Shown here: piece after piece, positions 6,802 to 12,156 of the stretch
Position numbering within the stretch: position 1 is the stretch's first letter
How the letters are laid out: the number at the start of each line of letters is the position of its first letter
Origin: Perlabentimonas sp041656735
GTDB lineage: Bacteria; Bacteroidota; Bacteroidia; Bacteroidales; Tenuifilaceae
DNA length: 12,156 bases
Direction: 5' to 3'
NCBI GenBank assembly: GCA_041656735.1
Contig: JBBACY010000070.1
Coordinates: forward strand, 1 to 12,156
Notes under the pieces: generated by a model
What the model was told of the DNA's origin: nothing
The model's input: the letters and a program-made list of their open reading frames with translations, nothing else
The model's database searches: none
Made by a program: the position numbers and the translations under genes

Positions 6802-6868
6802 TGTCACCCGAACGACCTTAAAAGCCAAGCTTTTTATGCACTACTGCTACAAGCATGGCTTTTAAGGA
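6802..6868. repeat. Palindromic element with a 15-bp hairpin after htpG
   Basis: CCTTAAAAGCC (6816-6826) pairs perfectly with GGCTTTTAAGG (6857-6867). The stem extends inward by an A-T pair, one mismatch and two more pairs, around a 22-base loop. The left flank reads TGTCACCCGAACGA, like the start of GTCACCC-type interspersed repeats. No T-run follows, so it is a poor terminator by itself, although it is the only strong hairpin after htpG. Confidence 0.5.
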
Positions 6869-6896
6869 GAGCTCAAATGATATTATTTATTATATA

Positions 6897-6925
6897 TGGA
6901 TCCCCCCGCCTTCGCGAAGATGACA
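6897..6925 (-). repeat. GTCAT-type short palindromic repeat (CCCCGC form)
   Basis: On the minus strand it begins TGTCATCTTCGCGAAGGC and ends GGGGGGATCCA, a form of the widespread short repeat TGTCATCCCCGCG…GCGGGGATCCA. It contains the perfect 10-bp palindrome CTTCGCGAAG (6910-6919). Its CCCC/GGGG arms no longer pair fully, suggesting decay. Confidence 0.5.
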
Positions 6926-6932
6926 ATAGGGG

Positions 6933-6955
6933 TGGATTGCTTCTTCGTTTCACTC
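6933..6955 (-). repeat. Truncated CATTGCGAG-type repeat fragment
   Basis: TGGATTGCTTC followed by TTCGTTTCACTC matches one half of the common interspersed repeat whose other end reads TGTCATTGCGAG. The matching outer end is missing, so this looks like a remnant. It is eight bases from the previous repeat. Confidence 0.4.
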
Positions 6956-7003
6956 AACATACCTTCAGACAATAGGATACAAAACATATAAAATTATCAT
7001 TTT

Positions 7004-7009
7004 TATAAT
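7004..7009 (+). promoter_or_regulatory. Candidate -10 box for the phosphoesterase operon
   Basis: A perfect TATAAT, 38 bases before the start codon at 7048, gives a short leader. It is the only good -10 hexamer in the last part of the spacer. Confidence 0.5.
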
Positions 7010-7047
7010 GTAACTCTTTTGTTATCATTTGCCAATAAAATCCGCTT

Positions 7048-7785
7048 ATGCAATACAGATCAATATTTATATCAGATATTCATTTAGGCACCAGGTTCTC
7101 TAAGGCAGAGGAGTTTTTGAACTTCCTTAAACATAACGAATCAGAAAATCTTATTTTTGTCGGCGACATTATAGACGGATGGGCAATAAAAAGAAAATTC
7201 AGATGGTTACAAGCACACTCTGATATCATACAAAAAGTTCTCAAAAAAGCCAGAAAAGGTACAAAAGTATTTTTGATTACCGGCAATCATGATGAGTTTC
7301 TGCGACCATTTACGCCACTTTTAATGGGTGATAATCTTGAAATTCTAAATGAGTTAAGCTATACGGGACTAGACGGCAAACAATATTTGATTACTCATGG
7401 GGATTTCTTTGATAGTATTACAATGACTCATCGATGGCTAGCTATTGCAGGAGATGTTGGATATGATTTTGTATTGTTTTTAAATCATATGCTTAATAAA
7501 TTTCGTCAAAAATGCGGCATCAAAAAATACTGGTCATTTTCAAAATATATAAAAGACAATGTCAAAAGTTCTGTTAGTTTTATTAATAACTTTGAAGAGA
7601 TATTAGCTACCCATGCGAAACACAAAAAATATGACGGAGTCGTATGCGGACATATTCATAAGCCCGAAGCCAAGATGGTAGAAGATATAATGTACTATAA
7701 TTGTGGTGATTGGGTTGAGAATTGCAGTGCCGTTGTGGAACATCATGACGGCAGATTTGAGATAATTCGTTGGGAGAATACATGA
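7048..7785 (+). CDS. LpxH-like calcineurin-type metallophosphoesterase
   Basis: A 245-residue dinuclear-metal phosphoesterase related to UDP-2,3-diacylglucosamine hydrolase. All five metal-site motifs are present: SDIHLG (Asp10, His12), GDIIDGW (Asp40, Asp43), GNHDE (80-83), THGD (116-119) and GHIHKPE (His202, His204). Canonical LpxH has GNRD in the third motif; this protein has GNHD and the longer GDIIDGW form. It therefore belongs to the LpxH-like branch (COG2908) whose substrate is often unassigned. A lipid A precursor or another phospholipid-type diphosphate are candidates. The ATG lacks a recognisable ribosome site, but an in-frame TAA at 7036-7038 excludes a longer protein, and the first motif is at residue 9. 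It overlaps the next gene by four bases (ATGA), so they are translationally coupled. Confidence 0.85.
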   Translation: MQYRSIFISDIHLGTRFSKAEEFLNFLKHNESENLIFVGDIIDGWAIKRKFRWLQAHSDIIQKVLKKARKGTKVFLITGNHDEFLRPFTPLLMGDNLEILNELSYTGLDGKQYLITHGDFFDSITMTHRWLAIAGDVGYDFVLFLNHMLNKFRQKCGIKKYWSFSKYIKDNVKSSVSFINNFEEILATHAKHKKYDGVVCGHIHKPEAKMVEDIMYYNCGDWVENCSAVVEHHDGRFEIIRWENT

Positions 7786-8543
7786 GTGAAATTTCTCTTG
7801 CACTTTCCGGTGGAGCAGCTAGGGGCGCATATCATCTGGGTGTGTTACAATATATTGATGAAATGAATATAAAAGTAAAAGCTATTTGTGGCACATCAAT
7901 AGGTGCCATAATAGGAACTAGTTATGCCGCGGGAGTTAGCCCGCACAGACAACTTGAAATATTCAAATCACGTGAGTTCAAAAATATTTTTTCATTTAAT
8001 TTTTTTCATAATTCTATATTTAGTATTAAGTCCAAGGCTGCCATTTTGGGGGAACTGATGCCGATAGATAATCTTGAAGAGCTAAATATTCCGGTATATT
8101 TTACAGCAGTTGATTTGAATACGGGAGAAGAGTTGTTTTTCTCTCAAGGCGAGATACCAGAGATTTGTTTGGCGTCTTCGGCACTTGTCCCAATGTTTGA
8201 GCCGGTAAAGTATGATGGGCGGATATTGGGTGATGGAGGTCTTATAAATCACATGCCAATTTTGCCTCTTTTGGAACATCCATTTTCAATTGTAGGAGTA
8301 AATCTCCATCCGCTTACCATATCACATAATCAAAATAATATTTTTAATTTCATAAAAAGAGCAGTATATCTAAAAACATATTCCAGCTCACAAGATAGCC
8401 AAAAAAAATGTAATGTTTTTATCACCAATGATAAGCTGCGCAATTATTCTCTATTTTCATTGAAGCATTTGGACGAGATTTTTGAACTAGGATATCAAGA
8501 TGCTGGCTCTTTTCTTGATATTTACGCTACAATGCCAAACTAA
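7782..8543 (+). CDS. Patatin-like phospholipase family protein
   Basis: A 253-residue lipid acyl hydrolase of the RssA/YchK-type patatin family. It shows the oxyanion-hole motif GGAARGAYHLG (10-20), the nucleophile elbow GTSIG with Ser39, and the catalytic Asp151 in DGG, so the Ser-Asp dyad is complete. There is no signal peptide, so it is cytosolic or peripherally membrane-bound. The substrate cannot be read from the sequence. ATG 7782 is chosen over an upstream TTG (7770) because GGGAG lies five bases before it and it gives the classic ATGA overlap with the phosphoesterase gene. The pairing with an LpxH-like enzyme points to membrane-lipid turnover, as inference. Confidence 0.9.
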   Translation: MSEISLALSGGAARGAYHLGVLQYIDEMNIKVKAICGTSIGAIIGTSYAAGVSPHRQLEIFKSREFKNIFSFNFFHNSIFSIKSKAAILGELMPIDNLEELNIPVYFTAVDLNTGEELFFSQGEIPEICLASSALVPMFEPVKYDGRILGDGGLINHMPILPLLEHPFSIVGVNLHPLTISHNQNNIFNFIKRAVYLKTYSSSQDSQKKCNVFITNDKLRNYSLFSLKHLDEIFELGYQDAGSFLDIYATMPN

Positions 8544-8580
8544 AGACACCCAATTATTTTTAGTTTACGAGGAGCATTGT

Positions 8581-9012
8581 TTGATTAAAATTATTATTTA
8601 TATTGCCATAATATTTATAGGTATTCAGTTTATAACTATTGACACTAAAGAGCATATCAAGTCTGATTTAAAGGATGAGATTGTGGTTAGAAACGAAATA
8701 AAAACGATATTAAAAAGATCATGCTATGATTGTCACTCAAACGATTCTACAATTCCTTGGTATGGGAATATAGCTCCATCTTCTTGGCTTGTAAGGCTTC
8801 ATATAAATGATGGCAGAAAAATATTGAATTTTTCAGAGTTTAAAAAATATAATGCTGAAAAACAAAAAGATCTTTTTGATAGGATAGAAGATTCCATAGT
8901 GATCAGAATGCCGCTTGCTAGTTATGTTTGGCTGCATAAAGACGCAAGTTTGAGCCAAGAAGACAAAGTTAAGCTAAAAGTATGGAGCAAGGAAGAGTTT
9001 AGCAAAATCTAA
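8581..9012 (+). CDS. Membrane-anchored haem-binding domain protein (CxxCH)
   Basis: A 143-residue protein starting at TTG 8581, with GAGGAG (8569-8574) six bases upstream. A longer frame from 8500 would bury this site inside the previous gene and has no support. Residues 2-20 form one hydrophobic helix (IKIIIYIAIIFIGIQF). The rest should be periplasmic. It matches the small haem-binding domain family seen in many Gram-negatives: CYDCH (Cys48, Cys51, His52) for covalent c-type haem, then the typical SNDSTIPWY, SSWLV, HINDGR-x-LNFSEF, and MPL…Y..LH segments. It follows the patatin gene by 37 bases on the same strand, so it is probably in the same transcript. Electron transfer or redox sensing is possible; the exact role is unknown. 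Confidence 0.85.
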   Translation: MIKIIIYIAIIFIGIQFITIDTKEHIKSDLKDEIVVRNEIKTILKRSCYDCHSNDSTIPWYGNIAPSSWLVRLHINDGRKILNFSEFKKYNAEKQKDLFDRIEDSIVIRMPLASYVWLHKDASLSQEDKVKLKVWSKEEFSKI

Positions 9013-9045
9013 CAATATAATATTTTAACAAAATATTATATTGTT
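9011..9045. terminator. Perfect 16-bp AT-rich hairpin, probable terminator
   Basis: AACAATATAATATTTT (9011-9026) is the exact reverse complement of AAAATATTATATTGTT (9030-9045), with loop AAC. It overlaps the stop codon of the haem-binding protein. It is nearly GC-free, so it lacks the GC core of a classical terminator, but it reads T-rich at the end of either strand. Confidence 0.45.
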
Positions 9046-9092
9046 ATTATCATAATAATTTTAAATAATTGTATTTTTGGCAGTTTTGTACA

Positions 9093-9098
9093 TATAAT
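9093..9098 (+). promoter_or_regulatory. Candidate -10 box for the cation efflux/hemD operon
   Basis: A perfect TATAAT after TTTGTACA, 41 bases before the TTG start. A weak TTGTAT at 9069-9074 is 18 bases upstream and could serve as -35. Confidence 0.5.
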
Positions 9099-9139
9099 GT
9101 GTTACAATTTTTAAATCGTTTCATCTAAAAGGATTTTGT

Positions 9140-10075
9140 TTGGCTAATATTGTATCACCGCAAAAAAAGGCAACTATTGTCTCAAGCAGTATAGCATTTT
9201 TATTGGTGTGTATCAAATTTGCAGCCGGTTTGCTTAGCGGGTCTGTCGCAGTATTGGCTTCTGCTATTGATTCATTGCTTGATTTTCTTGTATCTATGTT
9301 TAATTTTTTTGCCATAAAAAAAGCGGAAGAAAATCCAACTAACAGTTTTCAATACGGCAAAGGAAAGATCCAAGGCATTGCTGCAGTAATAGAGGGTACT
9401 ATCATATCGCTATCCGGTTTGTTTATAATCTACAAAGCAATCCAAAAGATATATACAGGCAGTACTACAGAGCTGCTTGGTCCGTCTATTGCCATTATGG
9501 TCTTTTCTATTGTGATTACATTTTTTCTAGTACGTTATTTGTTGCATATAGCAAAACAGACAGACAATTTGGTTATAAAATCTGACGCACTTCATTATCA
9601 AAGTGACCTTTGGAGTAATGGTGTTACTCTTTTGGCGTTGGCGTTAGTTTGGATGACAGGGCAAAATATAATAGATGCTATTTTTGGTTTGTGCATAGGT
9701 ATCTATATAATTTATTCTACCAGCAAGATTATTGTGGATGGCACAAAGATACTGCTTGATCACGCCTTGCCTGATGACCAGGTAGCCGCTATAGTCGATA
9801 TACTCAATAATAATCCTGAAATCAATAGCTATCATTGGCTCAAAACGCGTACGGACGGAACTGTAAATTTTGTAGAGTTTCATATGGTTTTGCGTCCAAA
9901 TATGTTACTCTTGGAAGCTCATCGCATAGCAGAGCAGGTTGAAGAGCAGATGATGGCCATTGACCCTCTAAAAAAATGGATTATTACCCCCCATTTTGAT
10001 CCTTATGATGACGAAGAGATCAATGATGCTTTGTTTTCAAACGGTTCATTAGATACTCTTACCAAGGGAAACTGA
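9140..10075 (+). CDS. Cation diffusion facilitator family transporter (FieF-like)
   Basis: A 311-residue inner-membrane proton-driven exporter of divalent metals (Zn, Fe or similar) with six expected transmembrane helices and a cytosolic C-terminal domain. It is close to E. coli FieF: SAIDSLLD gives Asp44 and Asp48, and DALHYQSDLW gives His152 and Asp156. Together these form the intramembrane transport site. LLDHALPDD and LKTRTDG mark the start of the cytosolic domain. The second FieF site is missing: the HSFGHGK-type histidines are Asn68 and Tyr72 (NSFQYGK). TTG 9140 is the start because AAAAGGA (9127-9133) lies six bases upstream. The stop is followed after three bases by hemD, so the two form an operon. 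The metal specificity is not determinable. Confidence 0.92.
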   Translation: MANIVSPQKKATIVSSSIAFLLVCIKFAAGLLSGSVAVLASAIDSLLDFLVSMFNFFAIKKAEENPTNSFQYGKGKIQGIAAVIEGTIISLSGLFIIYKAIQKIYTGSTTELLGPSIAIMVFSIVITFFLVRYLLHIAKQTDNLVIKSDALHYQSDLWSNGVTLLALALVWMTGQNIIDAIFGLCIGIYIIYSTSKIIVDGTKILLDHALPDDQVAAIVDILNNNPEINSYHWLKTRTDGTVNFVEFHMVLRPNMLLLEAHRIAEQVEEQMMAIDPLKKWIITPHFDPYDDEEINDALFSNGSLDTLTKGN

Positions 10076-10078
10076 CGT

Positions 10079-10714
10079 ATGATATATCTTTTATCTTCGT
10101 CTTTTTATGACGGCGTAGAGAACTTACCTATGATTGAATTTGTCCCAACGGCGAATAGTATAGATTTTTCATCTTATGATATATTATTATTTACTTCCCA
10201 AAATGCCGTATCTATAGTAAACGAGATAAATCCGGCATGGCTAGATTTCCCTTGTATTGCCATAGGCAGTCAAACAGCCAAGAAGATAAAAGAGCTTGGC
10301 GGTTTGGTCATAGGAACTAGTGAGTCATATTATGCATCAAGTTTGTCACAAATGATCAGGGAAAAATTTCCAAACAAAAGGATATTGTATATACGCCCAA
10401 AAGAGATAGCTTCAAACGCCTTATTGTCTTTAAAAGATCAAGACATAGATATTGACGATAGAATAATATATGAAACTAAATGCAAACATTATGATATTAG
10501 CCATAAACCGCCAAACGGCGCCATTATTATAGCCACATCTCCTTCTACCATAAAATGTTTTGTAAAAAATTTTGGATCTTTTGATGGATACAAAGTTGTT
10601 GCTATAGGTGATACCACAGCAGATGCCCTTCCTTTTGGTACTGATTATATGATAGCATCCAAGCCGTTGATATCTGAATGTATAAAACTTGCAAAAGAGA
10701 TATCGAATTCATAA
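10079..10714 (+). CDS. hemD: Uroporphyrinogen-III synthase
   Basis: This enzyme cyclises hydroxymethylbilane to uroporphyrinogen III, the branch point for haem, sirohaem and cobalamin. At 211 residues it is a little short for the family, but HemD is variable in length and sequence. Family marks include FTSQNAV, AIGSQTAKKIKELG, ILYIRPKE, the inter-domain YETKC, TSPSTIKCF, and VAIGDTTADAL near the C-terminus. Together these fit the two-domain fold. AAGGGA lies inside the end of the preceding gene, and the ATG is three bases after that gene's stop, so translation is coupled. Whether metal export and tetrapyrrole synthesis are functionally linked is unknown. The stop is followed immediately by the 6S RNA promoter region. 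Confidence 0.88.
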   Translation: MIYLLSSSFYDGVENLPMIEFVPTANSIDFSSYDILLFTSQNAVSIVNEINPAWLDFPCIAIGSQTAKKIKELGGLVIGTSESYYASSLSQMIREKFPNKRILYIRPKEIASNALLSLKDQDIDIDDRIIYETKCKHYDISHKPPNGAIIIATSPSTIKCFVKNFGSFDGYKVVAIGDTTADALPFGTDYMIASKPLISECIKLAKEISNS

Positions 10715-10743
10715 AATAAACCCATCTCTAACCCCAAATAGGA

Positions 10744-10749
10744 TATAAT
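10744..10749 (+). promoter_or_regulatory. Candidate -10 box for 6S RNA
   Basis: A perfect TATAAT, six bases upstream of the predicted 5' end of the RNA at 10755. It lies after the hemD stop, so the RNA has its own promoter. Confidence 0.6.
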
Positions 10750-10754
10750 TGTTT

Positions 10755-10951
10755 ACTTCGCCTGAGTAGTTCGATTACTGTAATATTGAGGTCCAACATA
10801 TTTCTTTTGCAGGACTAGTAGTAAATCGGTGTGTGGGCGGTGTCGTTTGAGCTAGTGAACCTAGCGAGAGATTGCCCCCTAAAGATTTCTCTCTCCCGCA
10901 CCGTTGGCTTTTTAGGGCCGACTTTTAGCAGAACGGCTAGTTGGGTGGAGT
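10755..10951 (+). ncRNA. ssrS: 6S RNA (epsilonproteobacterial purD-associated form)
   Basis: This RNA mimics an open promoter and sequesters sigma-70 RNA polymerase in stationary phase. A 17-nt arm at 10755-10771 (ACTTCGCCTGAGTAGTT) pairs with 10935-10951 (GGCTAGTTGGGTGGAGT) over 16 of 17 positions, counting wobbles, and closes an approximately 197-nt RNA. A large internal region on both sides corresponds to the central bubble. An apical arm starts with CGGTG (10827-10831) pairing CACCG (10899-10903) and contains the hairpins GCTAG-TGAAC-CTAGC (10851-10865) and possibly GAGAGAT/ATTTCTC (10866-10891). The location just upstream of purD is the one known for Helicobacter 6S RNA and for the purD RNA motif first described in epsilonproteobacteria. 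Exact ends are estimated. Confidence 0.8.
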
Positions 10952-11021
10952 GTACTTTAAATCTATGGTGTCCAAAGTCATTATATATTTGAAGTAAGAA
11001 ACTAAAAGAAGGAATTAATTT

Positions 11022-12156
11022 ATGGACATTCTTGTTGTCGGCAGTGGAGGCAGAGAGTACTCTATGGGGCTTGCATTACGCAAAGATCCAAAGGTTGGGA
11101 AATTATATTTTGCTCCGGGGAATGGAGCTACTGATGATCTAGGAACAAATATACCTCTTGGTGATTTTAATATATTAGCTGATTTTGTTCAAGCCAACAA
11201 TATCGAACTTACTATTGTGGGGCCGGAAGCCCCTCTTGTAGCAGGGATTGTTGATGTCTTTAAAGCCAGAGGATTAAATATATTCGGGCCAACAGCTGCT
11301 GCTGCGCAATTAGAAGGCTCAAAGATCTTTATGAAAAACTTCTTAGCCAGACACAATATACCGACTGCTAAATATATCGAAACAGACTCATTGGAAAAAG
11401 CATATAAATTTATAGAGACCCTTACACCGCCAATAGTGGTAAAAGCAGATGGTTTATGCGGCGGCAAAGGTGTTATTATAGCGCAAAGCTATGATGAGGC
11501 AAAAAAAGAAGCTGGAGAGATGCTTTCGGGCAATGCTTTTGGGGAAGCTGGTAAAGCAATAGTTATTGAAGAATTTCTTGACGGGTATGAGCTTTCTGTT
11601 TTTGCCATTTGTGACGGTAAAGATTTCGTTATATTACCTGCAGCTCAGGATCATAAACGACTTTTAGATAATGATGAAGGTCCAAATACCGGCGGTATGG
11701 GGGCATATGTGCCGACACCGCTTGTAAACGAGGAAATTTACCGTAAATTAGAGCAAAGGGTTGTCAAGCCTACACTTGCCGGAATGCAAGAAGAAGGCAT
11801 GCCCTTTACCGGAGTGCTTTTTATGGGCGTAATGGTGGTGCAAGGCGAGCCTATAATTTTGGAATATAATGTACGGTTTGGAGATCCTGAGTGTGAAGAG
11901 ATTATGCCGCTTCTAAAATCTCCAAGCGAGCTATTCTATAAAGCAGCTATCGGCAATCTAGCAGAAGCTAATATTGAGTTTTATGATAAATATGCCGTAG
12001 GTGTTGTTATGGCAAGCAAAAACTACCCGTATAGCGAGTCTGTTCCGGCTGAAATTATTATAGACAATATAGTGCATGATGATATAGCATCAAATGCACA
12101 TATATCTTTTGCCGGTGTAACCAGAGGAGATGACGGCAAGCTATATGCCACAGGCG
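11022..12156 (+). CDS. purD: Phosphoribosylamine-glycine ligase (GAR synthetase), 3' end missing
   Basis: This enzyme joins glycine to phosphoribosylamine with ATP, the second step of purine synthesis. About 378 codons are present of roughly 425; the frame is open at the right edge. The start is supported by AAGGA (11009-11013) eight bases upstream. The N domain begins MDILVVGSGGREYS; REYS replaces the more usual REHA. VGPEAPLVAGI and FGPTAAAAQLEGSK follow. The ATP-grasp domain has VVKADGLCGGKGV, DNDEGPNTGGMGAY and LEYNVRFGDPECEE. The C-terminal part includes MASKNYP and VTRGDDGKLYATG. It lies 70 bases after the predicted 6S RNA. I see no clear separate -10, so purD may be transcribed partly by read-through from the 6S promoter. 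Confidence 0.96.
   Translation, partial: MDILVVGSGGREYSMGLALRKDPKVGKLYFAPGNGATDDLGTNIPLGDFNILADFVQANNIELTIVGPEAPLVAGIVDVFKARGLNIFGPTAAAAQLEGSKIFMKNFLARHNIPTAKYIETDSLEKAYKFIETLTPPIVVKADGLCGGKGVIIAQSYDEAKKEAGEMLSGNAFGEAGKAIVIEEFLDGYELSVFAICDGKDFVILPAAQDHKRLLDNDEGPNTGGMGAYVPTPLVNEEIYRKLEQRVVKPTLAGMQEEGMPFTGVLFMGVMVVQGEPIILEYNVRFGDPECEEIMPLLKSPSELFYKAAIGNLAEANIEFYDKYAVGVVMASKNYPYSESVPAEIIIDNIVHDDIASNAHISFAGVTRGDDGKLYATG

Noticed and set aside
8500..8580. Upstream extension of the haem-binding protein to ATG 8500
   Set aside because: It would overlap the patatin gene by 44 bases, while a strong GAGGAG site precedes TTG 8581 and the membrane anchor begins right there.
10755..11021. Purine riboswitch or other metabolite-sensing leader of purD
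   Set aside because: No purine-riboswitch core is visible. The long closing stem with a large central bubble and its own promoter fit 6S RNA better.
11189..11467. Minus-strand 92-codon frame inside purD
   Set aside because: It is antisense to conserved purD motifs, including the ATP-grasp region, and has no independent support.
1..12156. tRNA, rRNA, CRISPR array, transposase, phage or toxin-antitoxin genes
   Set aside because: All intergenic regions were read on both strands. No cloverleaf, regular repeat-spacer pattern, or mobile-element protein motif was found.

Overview
This 12.2-kb window is AT-rich chromosomal DNA that is almost certainly from a member of the Campylobacterota (formerly Epsilonproteobacteria), most likely a free-living Sulfurimonas/Sulfurovum-like lineage rather than a host-restricted pathogen. 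The evidence is the protein flavour (NadB, GuaA, HtpG, HemD, PurD with a REYS motif), promoters with a clear TATAAT box but no convincing -35, frequent TTG starts, and a folded RNA just upstream of purD that matches the known epsilonproteobacterial 6S RNA/purD arrangement. The genus assignment is inference.

Left part (1-3333): a small LptM-like lipoprotein abuts nadB (L-aspartate oxidase, first step of NAD synthesis). A 131-bp gap with its own promoter leads to guaA (GMP synthetase).

Middle part (3334-4919): about 550 bp without a gene carries a decayed series of 70-90-bp repeats and a GTCAT-type palindromic repeat. Then come two convergent paralogous genes for very small, tyrosine-rich lipoproteins. 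Each ends in a CATAGGC hairpin, so the pair looks like an inverted duplication that carried its terminator along. The gap between the second lipoprotein gene and htpG is a divergent promoter region. It holds a candidate HspR (HAIR-like) operator and a second small palindrome.

Right-centre (4920-9012): htpG (Hsp90 chaperone) is followed by a 265-bp spacer packed with fragments of several short dispersed palindromic repeats. Next is a tight three-gene unit: an LpxH-like metallophosphoesterase, a patatin-like lipid hydrolase overlapping it by 4 nt, and a membrane-anchored haem-binding CxxCH protein. A membrane-lipid or envelope role for this unit is plausible but unproven. The unit is closed by a perfect 16-bp AT-only-type hairpin.

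Right part (9046-12156): a FieF-type cation efflux protein and hemD (uroporphyrinogen-III synthase) are 3 nt apart and probably form an operon. A separately promoted 6S RNA follows, and then purD (GAR synthetase), which runs off the right edge.

Most of the window is ordinary housekeeping. The parts worth attention are the tyrosine-rich lipoprotein pair with its operator-like palindrome, the decayed tandem repeats after guaA, the HAIR-like site before htpG, the 6S RNA, and the cluster of dispersed repeats after htpG. I saw no tRNA, rRNA, CRISPR array, transposase, phage gene or defence system.
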